Of a stretch of DNA of 64,000 bases, positions 32,654 to 41,265 are shown one piece after another; within the stretch, counting starts at the first letter, position 1; every line of letters begins with the position of its first letter. The notes beneath the pieces were generated by a model, which saw only the letters and a program-made list of their open reading frames with translations, ran no database searches and was not told where the DNA came from. The translations under genes and the position numbers were made by a program. Source of the DNA: Hyphomicrobiales bacterium (lineage in GTDB: Bacteria; Pseudomonadota; Alphaproteobacteria; Rhizobiales; Rhizobiaceae); NCBI GenBank assembly GCA_900473045.1, contig UCKS01000032.1, positions 24,582 to 88,581 of the forward strand. Reading direction: 5' to 3'.

Positions 32654-32879
32654 GTTAAACTCTTTCGTTTGAACCCGATGCGTTGCCGCCGGGCGTTTCT
32701 TGTTGCTTGAATTTGGCAGGCATTCCGCCAGCCAAAAATGAAAGCGGCCCCAAGGGACCGCGATCTGGTGCGGCTTATACGCAAAGGATGAAATGCGGTC
32801 AAGATTGCCGATTTGGCCAGTTTGAAAAAATACCTTTGTAAAACATGTAGTTAACTGTGGGGTATTTTAATACCACAAA

Positions 32880-33311
32880 TTATCTCGGCGGAATCGAATA
32901 GGTCGCAGTGGCGTGAGCGACCAATTCGTCGCCACCAAGCTCTGAAATAACCGCATCAAGCACGGCCAGCCGCTTGCCGAGTTTGAGGATTCGGCAGGTG
33001 CATTGCAGCGGCCCGAGATGCGGCTTTCTGAGGAAATTGATGTTGAGATTGGTGGTGACGGCCAGTGCCACGGGGCCGATATGGGCAAGCAGTGCGATAT
33101 AGGCTGTGACATCGGCAAGCGCGAACAGCGTCGGTCCAGAGACTGTGCCGCCGGGGCGCAGGTGTTTTTGCTGCGGATCGAGCCGCATGGTCGCAAAGCC
33201 CGGGCCGGTGGCGATGACCTCGAAGATCTTGCCGTCGGTGTGCACCTCGGAAAAGTCCGTCTCCAGGAAACGATTGAGATCGGCAACGGTAAGGATCGGT
33301 TCCAAAGGCAT
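32880..33311 (-). CDS. PaaI-type hotdog thioesterase
   Basis: 143 aa in the PaaI-like hotdog fold: HLRPGGTVSGPTLFALADVT is the conserved helix region with the catalytic acidic residue (Asp in ALADVT), followed by LAVTTNLNINFLRKPHLGPL. It should hydrolyse acyl-CoA thioesters, possibly phenylacetyl- or hydroxybenzoyl-type. It is divergent from the enoyl-CoA hydratase gene, and a shared role in acyl-CoA metabolism is plausible. Confidence 0.8.
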   Translation of the reverse strand: MPLEPILTVADLNRFLETDFSEVHTDGKIFEVIATGPGFATMRLDPQQKHLRPGGTVSGPTLFALADVTAYIALLAHIGPVALAVTTNLNINFLRKPHLGPLQCTCRILKLGKRLAVLDAVISELGGDELVAHATATYSIPPR

Positions 33312-33475
33312 GCTTCACTCCCAGAATGGAAGCCTTTTAGAACCGGGCAGGTGGCAGGCGCAAGCCGGACGAAAGTCCTATCGGTTTCACTGCAGCTTGA
33401 AACGCTGCTTGGGGCAGCGTACCAAACGCTGACCCGGGCAAGCCGTGACGACAGTTGAGACTGAGGAGAAGACAG

Positions 33476-34303
33476 ATGGCCGATATCGTTTCCCTGCACA
33501 AGGAAGAGCCCCGTGGCCCGGTATCGCGCGAGGTTTCCGGTCATGTACTGCGGCTGACGCTCAGCAACCCTCCGGCCAACGTGCTGTCGATTGCGCTGAT
33601 GGAAGCGCTGACTGCGGAGCTGGATGCGGTTGCCCAATCCGAAGACATTCGGGTTGTGATTCTTGCCGCCTCCGGTTCGCTGTTCAGTGCCGGCCATGAT
33701 CTGAAAGAACTGACGGCGCATCGCGCCGACGACGACGCGGGCAAGGCGTTCTTCGAACAGTCTTTGCGGCTCTGCGCCGATCTGATGTTGAAGATCAACC
33801 GGCTGCCGCAGCCGGTGATCGCCGAAATCGACGGGCTGGCAACGGCGGCAGGCTGCCAGCTGGTCGCAAGCTGCGATCTGGCGATCTGCACCGACAGTTC
33901 GACCTTCTGCACACCCGGCGTCAACATCGGCCTGTTCTGCTCGACCCCGATGGTCGCCGTCTCACGCGCCGCCCATCCCAAGCAGGCGATGGAAATGCTC
34001 TTGACGGGAGAAACCATCGACGCCTCCACCGCCAAGGACTTTGGCCTCGTCAACCGTATCGTGCCAAAGCAGTATCTGCAGCAGGTGGTGAACAAATACG
34101 CCGCCGTGATCGCCTCGAAGTCACCACAGGCGCTGCGGATCGGCAAGCGGGCGTTCTATCAGCAAACGGAAATGAGCATCACCGAGGCCTATGATTTTGC
34201 CACCGGAGTGATGGTGGAGAATATGCTGAAGTCCGATGCGAAGGAGGGGATCGACGCGGTTCTCGGCAAGCGGACACCGGAGTGGAAGAGGGATCAGGAA
34301 TAG
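33476..34303 (+). CDS. Enoyl-CoA hydratase/isomerase family protein
   Basis: 275 aa of crotonase fold. Oxyanion-hole segments are in ASGSLFSAGHDLKEL and EIDGLATAAGCQLVASCDLA, followed by FCTPGVNIGLFCSTPMVAVS and the loop AKDFGLVNRIVPKQ. The start ATG at 33476 follows GAGGAGAAG; the 33455 start is less likely. Hydratase versus other crotonase activity is uncertain. It overlaps the end of the YoeB gene by 10 bases, convergently. Confidence 0.85.
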   Translation: MADIVSLHKEEPRGPVSREVSGHVLRLTLSNPPANVLSIALMEALTAELDAVAQSEDIRVVILAASGSLFSAGHDLKELTAHRADDDAGKAFFEQSLRLCADLMLKINRLPQPVIAEIDGLATAAGCQLVASCDLAICTDSSTFCTPGVNIGLFCSTPMVAVSRAAHPKQAMEMLLTGETIDASTAKDFGLVNRIVPKQYLQQVVNKYAAVIASKSPQALRIGKRAFYQQTEMSITEAYDFATGVMVENMLKSDAKEGIDAVLGKRTPEWKRDQE

Positions 34304-34563
34304 TGGCTTCGGCAAGCCGCAACTTCGAGCGTCTGGTTTTCAGCGGCCCCTGAAACCCGGTAGACAACCCGATGCTCCTGTGTGATCCGGCGAGACCACC
34401 AGCCCTTGAGCTCATTGCGCAGGGGTTCCGGCTTTCCGGTGCCGGAAAATGGCGTGCGCTGGCATTCCTTGAGCAGGCTCAGAGTTTTCTGCAGGGTTTT
34501 ATGGTCAGTCGCGATCCAGTGTTGCAAGTCTTCCCACGCATCCTGCGAAAACTGGATTTTCAT
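34294..34563 (-). CDS. yoeB: YoeB-family mRNA interferase toxin
   Basis: 89 aa, standard length. Family features are visible: FSQDAWEDLQHWIATDHKTL, the PFSGTGKPEPLRNELKGWWS block containing the ligand-binding loop, and RRITQEHRVVYRV with the catalytic Glu/Arg/His residues near the ribosome A-site, ending HYS. It cleaves ribosome-bound mRNA. Its start overlaps the stop of the antitoxin gene by 4 bases. Confidence 0.95.
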   Translation of the reverse strand: MKIQFSQDAWEDLQHWIATDHKTLQKTLSLLKECQRTPFSGTGKPEPLRNELKGWWSRRITQEHRVVYRVSGAAENQTLEVAACRSHYS

Positions 34564-34826
34564 TTGGCGGACAGAAGCGCATCGATATCGACTTCGATGC
34601 CTTTGCCCTCGTCAAGCTCGGCAATGGACCGCAGCAGCCGCTCCTTGTTGACCGGGTTCGATGTCAGATACATCGTTTCCTTCCAGCTTTCGAAATCACG
34701 GAGCGACATGACGACCATCGGCTCGCGGTTCTGCCGCGTCACGATCAGTTCGTCGTGATCCTCTTCGACACGGTCGAAGTGCTTTGCCATGTTGGCGCGG
34801 AGCTCGGATAGGCTGATGACGTTCAT
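34560..34826 (-). CDS. yefM: YefM-family antitoxin
   Basis: 88 aa: the Phd/YefM N-terminal fold (MNVISLSELRANMAKHFDRV, IVTRQNREPMVVMSLRDFES) and a C-terminal toxin-neutralising tail (LDEGKGIEVDIDALLSAK). It should bind YoeB and autoregulate through the twin TGTACA operator 12 bases upstream. An upstream frame reaches 35192 but begins in the EamA gene. Confidence 0.95.
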   Translation of the reverse strand: MNVISLSELRANMAKHFDRVEEDHDELIVTRQNREPMVVMSLRDFESWKETMYLTSNPVNKERLLRSIAELDEGKGIEVDIDALLSAK

Positions 34827-34837
34827 GGAAGATCCTC

Positions 34838-34855
34838 TGTACAGGATCTTGTACA
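34838..34855. promoter_or_regulatory. YefM-YoeB operator: two TGTACA palindromes
   Basis: TGTACA lies at 34838-34843 and 34850-34855, 12 bases apart centre to centre, immediately upstream of the antitoxin start. E. coli YefM-YoeB represses through two palindromes with TGTACA cores at the same 12-bp spacing, so geometry is conserved here. Confidence 0.85.
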
Positions 34856-34876
34856 TACGGCATTTTTCCGGATTTT

Positions 34877-35713
34877 TCAAGCCAGCTTCAGCATTAGCGC
34901 CCCGAGTGCGATCAGGCAGGCGGCGGCGATGCGGAAGAGGCTGACGCGTTCTTTCAGAAAGACGATCGAAATGACGATGGCAAACAGGATCGATGTTTCG
35001 CGCAGCGCCGCGACCGTTGCGACCGGCGCTTTTGTCATCGCCCAGAGCGCCAGGCCATAAGCGCCGATCGAGCCGCCGCCGCCGATCAGACCGCGCCACC
35101 ATTGATGACGGACGTGAAACAGAACCGGTGCAAAGCCGCGCTTGGCAAAAGCCCATGAAAAAAGCAGCACCGGCGGCAGAAGGGCCATCCATAGCGTGTA
35201 GGAGATCGGGTTGAGCGCCACCCGGGCACCGATGCCGTCGACATAGGTATAGCTGGCGATCACAACGGCATTGGCAAGCGCCAGCAGAATGGCGCGTTTG
35301 CCGCCCTTGCGCGCCTCAAAGGCAAGGGTCAGCACGCCCGTCGAGATCGTCAGCACGCCGGCGATTGCGCCGTGGGAGAGGTTCTCGCCGATGATCGCAC
35401 CGCTTGTTGCAGCCACCAGCAAAGGCGCGACGCCGCGCATCAGCGGATAGACAAGGCCGATATCGCCCGCCCGGTAGGCTGCGGCAACCAGCTGGAAATA
35501 GGCAAACTGAAACAGCGCCGAGACCAGGATGAACGGCCAGGCATCCGGATGCGGCAGGGGCATGAAGGGCAGGAAGGGCAGGGCAACGACGGCCGCCCCC
35601 AACGCAATCATCGCGGCATCAAGCGACTTTTCCGTTCCGGCCTTGACCAGCGCATTCCAGGTCGCGTGCAGAAGCGCTCCGAACAGAACGAGAGCAATGA
35701 CGTCGAGAGGCAC
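34877..35713 (-). CDS. EamA/DMT-family transporter
   Basis: 278 aa, about ten membrane helices arranged as two EamA repeats: LFGALLHATWNALVKAGTEK near the start and ALRETSILFAIVISIVFLKE in the second repeat, with a conserved Glu near the end of the ninth helix. Substrate unknown; drug/metabolite exporters of this type move small metabolites. It starts upstream of, and is read the same way as, the YefM-YoeB unit. Confidence 0.85.
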   Translation of the reverse strand: MPLDVIALVLFGALLHATWNALVKAGTEKSLDAAMIALGAAVVALPFLPFMPLPHPDAWPFILVSALFQFAYFQLVAAAYRAGDIGLVYPLMRGVAPLLVAATSGAIIGENLSHGAIAGVLTISTGVLTLAFEARKGGKRAILLALANAVVIASYTYVDGIGARVALNPISYTLWMALLPPVLLFSWAFAKRGFAPVLFHVRHQWWRGLIGGGGSIGAYGLALWAMTKAPVATVAALRETSILFAIVISIVFLKERVSLFRIAAACLIALGALMLKLA

Positions 35714-35941
35714 GGGAAACCTTCAGGAATGCGATAAGAGGGAAAGAGAAGACGGTGCAATGATCGAGTTTTGCGGCGGTGAGGCTTGAAAAGCAATGCG
35801 ATTTTGACAGAAGGCCAGATTTGGTCACGTGCCAGCCATTGTCTCCAGCGAATTGATATGCGAACCCGCAGGTGATCGGTTGACAGATAGGGATGCTGTC
35901 CCAATGATCGGCTCAACGATTATCAAGCGCGGAATTCGACG

Positions 35942-36370
35942 ATGAACCACGATGTGTATCCGGACTATTATCTGACCGACATTTTGCGCTCGACCAAAAC
36001 CATTGCCCTGGTTGGCGCTTCACCCAATGCCGAGCGGCCGAGCCATCGCGTCATGGCGTTTCTGTTGCGCAAGGGCTACACGGTTTTCCCGGTCAATCCG
36101 GGCCAGGCCGGCAAGGAAATCCAGGGCCGGACGGTCTATGCCACGCTTGCCGATATTCCCGAGCCGATCGATATGGTCGACGTTTTCCGGGCTGCGGATG
36201 CGCTTCCGGCTTTGGTCGATGAAATCCTGGCCTTGAAAAACCGGCCCAAATTCATCTGGACGCAACTGGCTGTGCGCGACGACCAAGCAGCAGTAAAGGC
36301 TGAAGAAAATGGCATTCAGGTGGTAATGGACCGCTGCCCGGCGATCGAATACCCGAGGCTGGTCGGCTGA
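35942..36370 (+). CDS. CoA-binding protein (YccU-type)
   Basis: 142 aa of the CoA_binding_2 fold: TKTIALVGASPNAERPSHRV gives the Rossmann-like dinucleotide loop, and VMDRCPAIEYPRL contains the family's conserved Cys near the C-terminus. Proteins of this family bind CoA or are CoAlated; the biochemical role is not settled. It precedes metY by 130 bases and may share its transcript. Confidence 0.85.
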   Translation: MNHDVYPDYYLTDILRSTKTIALVGASPNAERPSHRVMAFLLRKGYTVFPVNPGQAGKEIQGRTVYATLADIPEPIDMVDVFRAADALPALVDEILALKNRPKFIWTQLAVRDDQAAVKAEENGIQVVMDRCPAIEYPRLVG

Positions 36371-36502
36371 TTTTCCGGATCTCCGGACGGTGTTTTGGAA
36401 TTCCTTGCTCGCGCGGCGTGCAAATCAGGCAAAACAGTCTTTGACCGCATGGTATAGCCTCTGAAATAGTGCGCCGAACTTTGAACAAGGGAGGACACAT
36501 CC

Positions 36503-37783
36503 ATGACGAACAAACCTGGTTTCAACACGCTCGCGGTGCACGCAGGTGCGGCACCGGACCCGACCACCGGCGCACGCGCCACGCCGATCTACCAGACGAC
36601 CAGCTTCGTTTTCAACGATACCGACCACGCCGCCTCGCTGTTCGGCCTGCAGGCGTTCGGCAATATCTACACCCGAATCATGAACCCGACGCAGGCGGTT
36701 CTGGAAGAGCGCGTCGCAGCCCTTGAAGGCGGCACGGCAGCGCTGGCTGTCGCCTCCGGCCATGCAGCCCAGCTTCTGGTTTTCCACGCCATCATGAGCC
36801 CCGGCGACAATTTCCTCGCAGCTCGGCAGCTCTATGGTGGTTCGGTCAACCAGTTCGGCAATGCCTTCAAGTCGTTCGACTGGCAGGTGCGCTGGGTGGA
36901 TACCAACGATATCGCCTCGTTCGAAAGCCAGATCGACGACCGCACCAAAGCGATCTTCATCGAGAGCCTTGCCAACCCGGGCGGCACGTTCGTCGATATC
37001 GCCGCGATTTCTGCTGTCGCCAAGAAACACGGCCTGCCGTTGATCGTCGACAACACGATGGCCACGCCCTACCTGATCCAGCCGATCGAACATGGGGCCG
37101 ATATCATCGTGCATTCGTTGACCAAGTTCATGGGCGGTCACGGCAATTCGATGGGCGGGGTGATTGTCGATGGCGGCACATTCGACTGGTCGAAATCCGG
37201 TAAGTATCCGATACTGTCGGAACCACGCCCGGAATATGCCGGCATGGTGCTGCATGCGACCTTCGGCAATTTCGCCTTCGCCATCGCCTGCCGGGTTCTG
37301 GGCCTGCGCGACTTTGGCCCGGCGATCTCCCCGTTCAACGCCTTCCTGCTTCTGACCGGAATCGAGACTCTGCCGCTGCGGATGCAACGCCATTGCGACA
37401 ATGCGCTGGCCGTCGCCACATGGCTGAGCACACATGACAAGGTTGCCTGGGTGAAGTACGCAGGCCTTGAGAGCGATGCCAACCACGGGCTTCAACAGAA
37501 ATACTCAAAGCGCGGCGCCGGCGCCGTCTTCACGTTCGGTCTGAAGGACGGTTACGAGGCCGGAAAGCGCTTCGTCGAGGGCCTCGAGATGGTCTCGCAT
37601 CTGGCCAATATCGGTGACACGCGCTCGCTGGTCATCCACCCGGCCTCGACCACGCACCGGCAGTTGACGGCGGAACAGCAGACGGCAGCCGGCGCTGGCC
37701 CGGAAGTCGTTCGCCTGTCGGTCGGTATCGAGGATGCCGCCGATATCATCGCCGATCTCGAACAGTCTCTGGCAAAGGCCTGA
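36503..37783 (+). CDS. metY: O-acetylhomoserine aminocarboxypropyltransferase (O-acetylhomoserine sulfhydrylase)
   Basis: 426 aa, a PLP enzyme of the Cys/Met metabolism family that makes homocysteine from O-acetylhomoserine and sulfide. The PLP Lys is in IIVHSLTKFMGGHGNSMGGV. Other family signatures are YTRIMNPTQAVLEERVAALE and LYGGSVNQFGNAFKSFDWQV, and IVDNTMATPYLIQPIEHGAD. The long form with HPASTTHRQLT fits MetY, not MetZ. A GGGAGG ribosome site precedes the ATG. A possible promoter TTGACC (about 36446) lies upstream; no SAM riboswitch consensus was found. Confidence 0.92.
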   Translation: MTNKPGFNTLAVHAGAAPDPTTGARATPIYQTTSFVFNDTDHAASLFGLQAFGNIYTRIMNPTQAVLEERVAALEGGTAALAVASGHAAQLLVFHAIMSPGDNFLAARQLYGGSVNQFGNAFKSFDWQVRWVDTNDIASFESQIDDRTKAIFIESLANPGGTFVDIAAISAVAKKHGLPLIVDNTMATPYLIQPIEHGADIIVHSLTKFMGGHGNSMGGVIVDGGTFDWSKSGKYPILSEPRPEYAGMVLHATFGNFAFAIACRVLGLRDFGPAISPFNAFLLLTGIETLPLRMQRHCDNALAVATWLSTHDKVAWVKYAGLESDANHGLQQKYSKRGAGAVFTFGLKDGYEAGKRFVEGLEMVSHLANIGDTRSLVIHPASTTHRQLTAEQQTAAGAGPEVVRLSVGIEDAADIIADLEQSLAKA

Positions 37784-37795
37784 GGACAGGCGTGA

Positions 37796-37830
37796 GCACC
37801 GTGCCGGCTCATTGATGGCGCGGTGCCTTT
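37796..37830 (+). terminator. metY terminator-like hairpin
   Basis: GCACCGTGCC (37796-37805) pairs with GGCGCGGTGC (37817-37826), one wobble, followed by a short CCTTT. A second hairpin, ATAAACCGGT (37837-37846) with ACCGGTTTAT (37860-37869), follows it. Confidence 0.65.
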
Positions 37831-37907
37831 CGCAGCATAAACCGGTCGAGCTGGACTCAACCGGTTTATCTCCGGGCGGGCTGCGCAGAAAATTTGAAGT
37901 GCAACAG

Positions 37908-37939
37908 CGCCGCGTATCATTGATGACACGCGGCGTTTT
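37908..37939 (+). terminator. Second metY-side terminator, facing hmp
   Basis: CGCCGCGT (37908-37915) pairs with ACGCGGCG (37928-37935), with an inner TCAT/ATGA extension and TTTT. It lies 16 bases from the end of the convergent flavohemoglobin gene. Confidence 0.75.
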
Positions 37940-37954
37940 AACAGCGGAAATTCG

Positions 37955-39163
37955 TTAAAGGGAAAGCTCCACGGTAGGACCGAAGAATTCGTAATGGATA
38001 CGGTCGGTGGCCACGCCCTTGGCTTCAAGACCGCCTACCATGGCCAACAGGAAGGCCTCCGGCCCACAGAGGTAGAAGTCGGCTTCGGTTATCGGTGTGT
38101 TCGATGACAGCCAGTCGATATCGATCCTGCCGTGATGGTCGTAGTGCTTGCCCTGTTCGTCGGTGATGCGCGGCGACGTGTAGAACACCGCCGCCTTGAT
38201 GTCCGGGTGGCTTTCGGCAAGCGTGCGCACGTGCACGCCCATCGCGTGGACATCGCCGTGCCGGGCGGCGTGAACATACAACAGCGGTGCCGAAATGCCG
38301 TCTTCGACGGCGGATTCGAGCATGCTGACCATCGGTGTCAATCCGACACCGCCGCTGAGCAGCACAATCGGCCGCTTCGTGCAGCGCGCCAGAACGAAGT
38401 CGCCCGCCGGTGGGGCGAGAGAGACCGTGCTGCCTTCCTGGACTCGATCGTGGAGATAGGAGGAGACAAGCCCTTGCTGTTCGCGTTTGACGGTGATCCG
38501 GTAGGTTTTGCCGTTCGGCCCAGACGAGATGCTGTAGTTGCGCCGCTGCGGTGATTTGCCGGGAATTGGCGCAAGCAAGGTGATGTACTGGCCTGGCTGA
38601 TGGCGCGAGACGGGGCCACCATCCGCCGGGCGCAACACAAAGGACGTGATCAACGCACTTTCACGCTGCTTGCTCTCGACCACGAAATCACGCCACCCGT
38701 TCCAGCCGCCATCGGCTGCTGCCTGTTCGGTGTAGATCGTCGCCTCCCGGCCCATCAGGATATCTGCCAGGAACCAGTATGCTTCACCCCAAGCGGCCAG
38801 GATTTCGTCGGTCGCCGCGTCACCAAGGACGTCCTTGATTGCTGCCAGCAAGGCGGCGGCGACATGTGGATAGTGTTCCGGCAATATCCTCAGACTGACG
38901 TGCTTTTGGGAAATGCGCTCGACGGCTGCGGTCAGGACATCAAGGTTGTCGATATTCTGGGCATAGGCAAGAATGGCATGGGCCAGCGCATGGGTCTGGC
39001 GGCCTTCACCGCCCTGGTTGGACTGGTTGAAGAGGGCCTTGACCTCCTCGTTTTGAAATAGACGGGCGTACATGGCAGCCGTTATCGCAGTTCCGTGTTC
39101 GGCAAGAGCGGGAACGGTGGCTCTCACAAGGGATTTCGTGTGTTCGGTCAAGATGCGTGGCAT
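37955..39163 (-). CDS. hmp: Flavohemoglobin (NO dioxygenase)
   Basis: 402 aa in Hmp order. Globin domain about 1-140, with the heme-iron proximal His in ISQKHVSLRILPEHYPHV. FAD domain about 155-260, with QPGQYITLLAPIPG and RRNYSISSGPN. NAD domain about 270-400, with IVLLSGGVGLTPMVSMLESA and EADFYLCGPEAFLLAM. It turns nitric oxide and oxygen into nitrate. Its start lies within the last 16 bases of the MOSC gene, so it is the last gene of a tightly packed unit under the MarR-type gene at 42090. Confidence 0.95.
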   Translation of the reverse strand: MPRILTEHTKSLVRATVPALAEHGTAITAAMYARLFQNEEVKALFNQSNQGGEGRQTHALAHAILAYAQNIDNLDVLTAAVERISQKHVSLRILPEHYPHVAAALLAAIKDVLGDAATDEILAAWGEAYWFLADILMGREATIYTEQAAADGGWNGWRDFVVESKQRESALITSFVLRPADGGPVSRHQPGQYITLLAPIPGKSPQRRNYSISSGPNGKTYRITVKREQQGLVSSYLHDRVQEGSTVSLAPPAGDFVLARCTKRPIVLLSGGVGLTPMVSMLESAVEDGISAPLLYVHAARHGDVHAMGVHVRTLAESHPDIKAAVFYTSPRITDEQGKHYDHHGRIDIDWLSSNTPITEADFYLCGPEAFLLAMVGGLEAKGVATDRIHYEFFGPTVELSL

Positions 39164-39921
39164 CGTTGTGCCTCCTTCGATAAATTGCGTTTGATGGTCT
39201 CAGTGCTGGATGTCGGGGGTCCCGTTGGGCCCGGGGCGGCGCCCGTCAGGCGCCTGGTCCAGTCTTCAACCGTGTTGGTCTGAAGCCGGCGGAGCGCATG
39301 ATTGCGCCAGCCCTCGGCAAGTGCTGAAACCTCGGCAAGGCGAGCGAGCTCGGCTCCGTTGAGCGTGTCGACATAGAACGCACGCCATATGCGCGTGACC
39401 GTCCAGTCTGGCGATTTGCGGGAAACCAGCCTGAGACGGTCTTCCGGACATACGATACCGGCCGAGAGAATACGGTAGTACCAGCCCGTCCGGCCCGTTG
39501 CCTGGACGGATTTTGCCATCCCGGAGGTGCCGAAACGTTCGTTGAGCTTCCAGCATGGCTGCCGCCCCTGGCTCACCTCGATTGTCGCGGTTCCCAGTTC
39601 AAAGACATCGCCGATGGCAACGGTATCTTCCGTCAGGCCGACGGTCGAAATGTTTTCTCCGAACGCACCGGGCCGGCTCAGCAGTGCATGAGGTCCGATG
39701 TCGGCAGCCCAGGATGCATAGTGGTCGAACGGGTAGTGATGAACGGCTTTTTCGGGACCGCCATGTTTGACCAGGTCGCCTTGTCCATCACCCTCAAATC
39801 CGGTCAAGGTCAGGGCAACGGCAGATGCGACCGGGAATTTCGCAATGCCGCTGGCGACGCCGCGCGGTCCCAATGGCTGTACGGGGCCTGTCATCAGGGC
39901 CTGGAGTCTGAAGTCCGTCAT
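39148..39921 (-). CDS. MOSC-domain protein (YiiM-like)
   Basis: 257 aa with MOSC and 3-alpha domains as in YiiM. Key motifs are GFEGDGQGDLVKHGGPEKAVHHYPF (shown as separated blocks GFEGDGQGD and HGGPEKAVHHYPFDHY), GAFGENISTVGL, and the conserved molybdenum-binding Cys in SQGRQPCWKLNERFG. YiiM-class enzymes can reduce N-hydroxylated compounds using a molybdenum cofactor. Start ATG at 39921 overlaps the amidotransferase stop by 4 bases; the stop overlaps hmp. Confidence 0.88.
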   Translation of the reverse strand: MTDFRLQALMTGPVQPLGPRGVASGIAKFPVASAVALTLTGFEGDGQGDLVKHGGPEKAVHHYPFDHYASWAADIGPHALLSRPGAFGENISTVGLTEDTVAIGDVFELGTATIEVSQGRQPCWKLNERFGTSGMAKSVQATGRTGWYYRILSAGIVCPEDRLRLVSRKSPDWTVTRIWRAFYVDTLNGAELARLAEVSALAEGWRNHALRRLQTNTVEDWTRRLTGAAPGPTGPPTSSTETIKRNLSKEAQRCHAS

Positions 39922-40628
39922 GGCGCCGTCCCGATGCCGCAAAGCCAGTCTGCCATCATCATTGTCGACGCGGATCGAAGTCCGGCACTGTTGCGGAGCC
40001 CGCTCTGCCGCAGGGATACTGGATCGATTTTCGTTGCCGCCAATTCCGCAGCATGCCCGACCAGCCAACGCTCGAAGCCGAGGTCAGTCTCGGCTTCCGG
40101 GTGAAACTGAAGTCCGAGAATGTTGACGCCCACTGCAAATGCCTGTTGCTCGATGCGGGATGTCGAGGCCAGGTTCACGGCACCGGCAGGCAGTGTATAG
40201 GTGTCGCCGTGCCAGTGAAGAACAGGGATGCCGGCGAGATGGCGAAGTGGTCCCGCCGCCCCGGTGGCCGTCAGGCCGATCTGCGAAAAGCCGATCTCCT
40301 TCACGCCTGAAGGAAAGACTTTAGCACCCAGCGCCGAGGCGATGAGTTGTGCCCCAAGGCAAATTCCGAGCGTCGGCCTGTCCGCCTTGAGACGCCGTTT
40401 GATGAATTGCCGCTCGGTAGCGATGAACGGATACGCAGCGTCTTCGTAGACACCGATAGGCCCACCGAGAATGATCAGAAGATCAGGCTCAAGCGGATCG
40501 CCAGAGCAGAAATCCGGATCGGAAACGTCGGCATAACGGATTTTGAACGAGGCCTCCGCCAACGGTTTTGCAAAGGACCCGAGGTCTTCGAAATGGACGT
40601 GGCGCAGGACAAGAGCGGTCTTTTCCAT
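39918..40628 (-). CDS. Class-I glutamine amidotransferase-like protein
   Basis: 236 aa GATase fold. The nucleophile Cys is in PTLGICLGAQLIASALGAK, and His and Glu of the triad in LGLQFHPEAE. It resembles GuaA-amidotransferase-like proteins that act on small molecules (gamma-glutamyl or nitrogen-bearing substrates). The start ATG at 40628 follows GAGG and is only 7 bases from the redoxin stop. A longer frame to 40718 overlaps the redoxin. Substrate unknown. Confidence 0.85.
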   Translation of the reverse strand: MEKTALVLRHVHFEDLGSFAKPLAEASFKIRYADVSDPDFCSGDPLEPDLLIILGGPIGVYEDAAYPFIATERQFIKRRLKADRPTLGICLGAQLIASALGAKVFPSGVKEIGFSQIGLTATGAAGPLRHLAGIPVLHWHGDTYTLPAGAVNLASTSRIEQQAFAVGVNILGLQFHPEAETDLGFERWLVGHAAELAATKIDPVSLRQSGLRNSAGLRSASTMMMADWLCGIGTAP

Positions 40629-40635
40629 GATCGCC

Positions 40636-41205
40636 TCACGCCGCACTTTTCGGGGATGTGGGAGCTGCGCATCGGCCGTCGTCACAGCCATTTTCCTCTG
40701 GCGCTCCCTCTGTGGCATTTATAGCGGGAATGTGAGCCGACAGCGCCACGGCGATCCTCGCTCCGACGGCAAGGTCCTCCTCGACACCGAAGGCCTGATG
40801 GACGATGGAGCCATCCCGGCCGATCAGGATTGATGACGGCGTGCCGCGCAATGCGAAGCGCCGCATGGTGATCGGGGTGCCGGAACGGTTATCGGCGAGG
40901 TCGATGCCGACCGGATGCGTGATCCGGTATTCGTGGAGAAAAGCCCTCAGGGTCACGGCAGACATCGCCGCGTGGTGTTCGAAGACTGTGTGGATGCCAA
41001 GGACCTGGAGGTCGGTATGGCCAAACACACGCTCGATACGCTGGGCCTGCGGGATGGATTGTACAACGCAGCCCGGGCAGAGAAGCTGGAAACTGTGAAT
41101 GAACACAGGGCGCCCGCGCAGGGCCGCGAGTGTCGGTGCGGCAGGCGTGTTGAACCATTCACTCACCGCCAGTTCGGGCGCGAGCGTGATTGTGCTGGTA
41201 AACAT
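40636..41205 (-). CDS. Thioredoxin-like/redoxin-family protein with CPGC motif
   Basis: 189 aa with the AhpC-TSA/redoxin fold: PVFIHSFQLLCPGCVVQSIP contains a CxxC active site, followed by QVLGIHTVFEHH and the cis-Pro-type loop LRGTPSSILIGRDGSIVHQA. It is a plausible thiol-disulfide or peroxide-reducing partner for the AhpD-like product next door. A Cys-containing tail (ENGCDDGRC) is atypical and may bind metal or act as a resolving thiol. Confidence 0.82.
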   Translation of the reverse strand: MFTSTITLAPELAVSEWFNTPAAPTLAALRGRPVFIHSFQLLCPGCVVQSIPQAQRIERVFGHTDLQVLGIHTVFEHHAAMSAVTLRAFLHEYRITHPVGIDLADNRSGTPITMRRFALRGTPSSILIGRDGSIVHQAFGVEEDLAVGARIAVALSAHIPAINATEGAPEENGCDDGRCAAPTSPKSAA

Positions 41206-41265
41206 GTTTTCGATCCTTTGAGAATGGCGGACCGTCGGGAGGGAAGACGGCCCGCCGCCAGGGTG

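Noticed and set aside
36371..36502. Possible SAM-II riboswitch upstream of metY
   Set aside because: The consensus elements (pseudoknot strands and the AAAAAGGG end) were looked for and not found; only a plausible promoter and ribosome site are there.
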